Shown piece after piece: positions 6,490 to 7,913 of a stretch of DNA of 7,913 nucleotides. The stretch's first letter is position 1; each line of letters opens with the position of its first letter. This DNA is from Nitrospirota bacterium (GTDB taxonomy: Bacteria; Nitrospirota; Thermodesulfovibrionia; UBA6902; DSMQ01). Below the pieces are notes generated by a model. That model searched no databases. It saw nothing but the letters and a program-made list of their open reading frames with translations, and was not told the origin of the DNA. The stretch covers positions 1 through 7,913 of the forward strand of contig JACQZD010000038.1 of assembly GCA_016207865.1 (NCBI GenBank), in the 5' to 3' direction. The translations under genes and the position numbers were made by a program.

Positions 6490-7255
6490 GATATTTCAGA
6501 CATCCGTAAAAGAAAATAAGAAAGCCGCGGAAAATCATTATATCCTCACACTGGCCCCTTTGGAGAAAATCACCAAACCTTTTCCCGGGCAGTTTTTCAT
6601 GCTGTCTGCCGGCCATGGCATTGACCCCCTGCTTAAAAGACCTTTCAGCATGTACAGAAGGTCAGGAAAAAATTTTCAGATACTATACAGGGTTGTCGGA
6701 AGGGCAACCGCAATGCTGAAAGAAAAAAGCCCTGGTGATATCATTAAGGTTTTAGGCCCGCTTGGAAACGGTTTCCCCAAATTAAAACCCCGGACCACTC
6801 CTATCTTTGTTGCAGGCGGTGTCGGAGTTGCCCCGCTTTTTTCACTTGCGGAGGAAATAGCAGGCAAAAAACCGCTGTTTTTTTTAGGCGCCAGAACAAA
6901 AAAAGAATTATTATGTATGAAAGAACTAAAATCAATCGGCATTAAACCGTTTGTTTCAACAGACGACGGAACAATGGGGAAAAAAGGTTTTATAACAGAT
7001 GTAGTAAAAGGTTATTTTACCCGTCACTCGTCACTCCTTACTCATCACTGTATTTACGCCTGCGGTCCAAAACCAATGCTGGAGGAACTTTCGTCATTAG
7101 CGCGGAAATTCAGGATTGACGCTTGTGCCGCATTTGAAGAAAATATGGCATGCGGAATGGGAGCCTGCCTCGGTTGTGTGATAAATACTACGGAAGGTTT
7201 TAAACGTGTTTGTAAGGAAGGGCCTGTTTTTCCGCTCAGGGAGATTGTGTGGTAA
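6482..7255 (+). CDS. pyrK: Dihydroorotate dehydrogenase B, electron-transfer (iron-sulfur/FAD/NAD) subunit
   Basis: A 257-residue PyrK, close to family length. It passes electrons from PyrD's FMN through a 2Fe-2S cluster and FAD to NAD+. FAD-binding residues are in LLKRPFSMYR (Arg53-Ser56) and GPLGNGF (92-98). The NAD-binding fold has AGGVGVAPLF (111-120) and YACGPKPML (192-200). The cluster ligands are Cys224, Cys229, Cys232 and Cys244 in ACGMGACLGC...VC. The start is TTG at 6482, overlapping greA by 8 bp, with a purine-rich AGAGATAAGG just upstream; no better in-frame start precedes it. Residues about 180-190 (TRHSSLLTHHC) are encoded by a heptamer tandem array and lengthen the loop before ACGP by about 6 residues compared with B. 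subtilis PyrK from memory. The core motifs are all intact, so it should be functional unless the loop interferes. Confidence 0.94.
   Translation: MSKIFQTSVKENKKAAENHYILTLAPLEKITKPFPGQFFMLSAGHGIDPLLKRPFSMYRRSGKNFQILYRVVGRATAMLKEKSPGDIIKVLGPLGNGFPKLKPRTTPIFVAGGVGVAPLFSLAEEIAGKKPLFFLGARTKKELLCMKELKSIGIKPFVSTDDGTMGKKGFITDVVKGYFTRHSSLLTHHCIYACGPKPMLEELSSLARKFRIDACAAFEENMACGMGACLGCVINTTEGFKRVCKEGPVFPLREIVW
7018..7052 (+). repeat. Heptamer tandem array inside pyrK
   Basis: Five degenerate 7-bp units: TACCCGT, CACTCGT, CACTCCT, TACTCAT, CACTGTA. It is translated as part of PyrK (FTRHSSLLTHHC) between the ITDVVKGY strand/helix and YACGP. It has the same period and total length (35 bp) as the array in carB but a different unit. 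Confidence 0.85.
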
Positions 7256-7261
7256 GATTGT

Positions 7262-7298
7262 AATTATCATTGCAAATGTATATTTTAAAATGATAATT
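7262..7298. repeat. AT-rich inverted repeat downstream of pyrK
   Basis: AATTATCATT (7262-7271) pairs perfectly with AATGATAATT (7289-7298) across a 17-base loop, 6 bp after the pyrK stop. It is too AT-rich, and lacks a following T-run, to be a convincing intrinsic terminator. It could be an operator-like site or an mRNA 3' hairpin; no function can be assigned. Confidence 0.5.
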
Positions 7299-7316
7299 GG
7301 AAATTGATAAATGGAC

Positions 7317-7359
7317 AGCGAGCGTATTCCCTGTGGTTTTGCCACGGGGTTAGCGAGCG
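7317..7359. repeat. REP-like hairpin, copy 1, bracketed by AGCGAGCG direct repeats
   Basis: ATTCCCTGTGG (7326-7336), a TTTTG loop, then CCACGGGG (7342-7349) form a hairpin with one imperfect pair. The unit is bracketed by identical 8-bp direct repeats AGCGAGCG at 7317-7324 and 7352-7359. Copy 2 lies about 60 bp downstream. Confidence 0.75.
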
Positions 7360-7389
7360 AATGTAATAAAGATAAATTCCTAACATTAG

Positions 7390-7417
7390 ATTCCCTGTGG
7401 TTTTTGCCGCAGGGAAT
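7390..7417. repeat. REP-like hairpin, copy 2, upstream of pyrD
   Basis: The same left arm ATTCCCTGTGG (7390-7400) as copy 1, a TTTTTG loop, then CCGCAGGGAAT (7407-7417): an 11-bp stem with a single G-T wobble position. It lies 17 bp before the pyrD start codon. It lacks a clean trailing T-run, so it is more likely a repeat element than a classical terminator, though it could attenuate read-through into pyrD. Confidence 0.78.
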
Positions 7418-7434
7418 ATTAATGGGTTTTTAAA

Positions 7435-7913
7435 ATGAACTTATCGGTAAATTGAGACAGTTTGATACTGCGGTGATAGCCAATTTTTTTGGCGACAGCA
7501 TAAAAGAATATGTTGAAACAGCGGAATGCCTTAGCAGTGCAAAAGGCATACACGCCCTTGAGATGAACATCTCGTGTCCCAATAAACAGGCCGGCTGGAT
7601 TGTCTTTGGCACAGACCCTAAGGTAACTTTTAAGGCAGTCAATGCAGTCAGAAAGGCTACAAGCCTTCCGCTGATTGTGAAACTCTCGCCCAATGTCACG
7701 GACATTAAAATAATGGCAAAGGCCGCGGAGGACGCAGGCGCGGACGCCGTTTCATTGATTAATACGATTACCGGCATGAGCATAGACATAAAGACGCGCA
7801 GTCCCAGGCTTGCAAATATCACAGGAGGGCTTTCCGGCCCCGCCGTAAAGCCTATTGCCGTAAGAATGGTCTGGGAGGCCTGCAGGGCAGTAAAAATTCC
7901 GGCAATCGGCATG
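7435..7913 (+). pseudogene. pyrD: Dihydroorotate dehydrogenase B catalytic subunit, N-terminally deleted, runs off window
   Basis: ATG at 7435 begins MNLSVN, a typical PyrD type 1B N-terminus, but TGA follows at 7453. The body continues in another frame from 7452 (LRQFDTAVIANFFGDSIKEY) to the end of the window. About 80 residues are missing compared with B. subtilis PyrD from memory. These include the first FMN-binding strand (ASG), its Lys, and the NAIGLQN substrate motif. The remaining part is well conserved: EMNISCPN with the type 1B catalytic Cys (7575-7577), KLSPNVTD with the FMN Lys (7680-7682), LINT with Asn (7761-7763), and ITGGLSGPAVKP. PyrD oxidises dihydroorotate to orotate and partners PyrK just upstream. 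No good ribosome binding site precedes the ATG. As written it cannot encode a working enzyme. Identity is certain; the cause (deletion or assembly join) is open. Confidence 0.88.

Noticed and set aside
7407..7434. Rho-independent terminator before pyrD
   Set aside because: The hairpin at 7390-7417 is followed by ATTAATGGG before a short T run, so the T-tract is not adjacent to the stem; a repeat element explains it better.
7430..7912. 160-codon open frame on the minus strand at the window's end
   Set aside because: The + strand frame from 7452 encodes unmistakable PyrD motifs (NISCPN, KLSPNVTD, GGLSGPA); the minus frame is its shadow.

Overview
The window is a bacterial pyrimidine-biosynthesis locus, read entirely on the + strand: carA (3' end) - membrane TPR/GT-C protein - remnant family-2 glycosyltransferase - carB - greA - pyrK - pyrD (start of gene, broken). 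The carA/carB/greA/pyrK/pyrD set, the NAD-linked (type 1B) pyrK-pyrD pair, moderate GC, and the heptamer and GC-rich palindromic dispersed repeats suggest an uncultured Nitrospirota-like or deltaproteobacterial-type anaerobe. That placement is an inference from gene style, not a proven taxonomy.

Layout: 1-321 is the glutaminase end of CarA. Bases 390-2225 encode a polytopic membrane protein with C-terminal TPRs, overlapping by 4 bp a short GT2 gene (2222-2674). These two sit between the normally adjacent carA and carB. CarB (2732-5916) is broken into two frames near 4745 and has an in-frame repeat insertion at 4385-4465. A heptamer array starts at its stop codon and runs to 5951. greA (6016-6489) has its own plausible extended -10 promoter and overlaps pyrK (6482-7255) by 8 bp. 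A 179-bp spacer with hairpin repeats leads to pyrD, which has an N-terminal stub followed by an out-of-frame body.

Functionally, CarA supplies ammonia to CarB, which makes carbamoyl phosphate. PyrK and PyrD form the NAD-dependent dihydroorotate dehydrogenase. GreA is a transcript-cleavage factor carried in the same run of genes. The membrane TPR protein and GT2 would belong to lipid-linked or surface glycosylation and look like an inserted cassette.

Two patterns stand out. (1) Three 7-bp-period tandem arrays, each of a different unit, lie within carB, at the carB stop and within pyrK. The first two-part element (five heptamers plus a 46-bp palindrome, 81 bp in all) is translated as 27 residues of CarB. 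(2) Three genes (GT2, carB, pyrD) each lack an internal block of very roughly 130-290 bp while both flanks remain well conserved. CarB also carries Arg306->Ile at a conserved active-site position. Whether the missing blocks are real deletions or assembly/scaffolding joins cannot be decided from the sequence alone.
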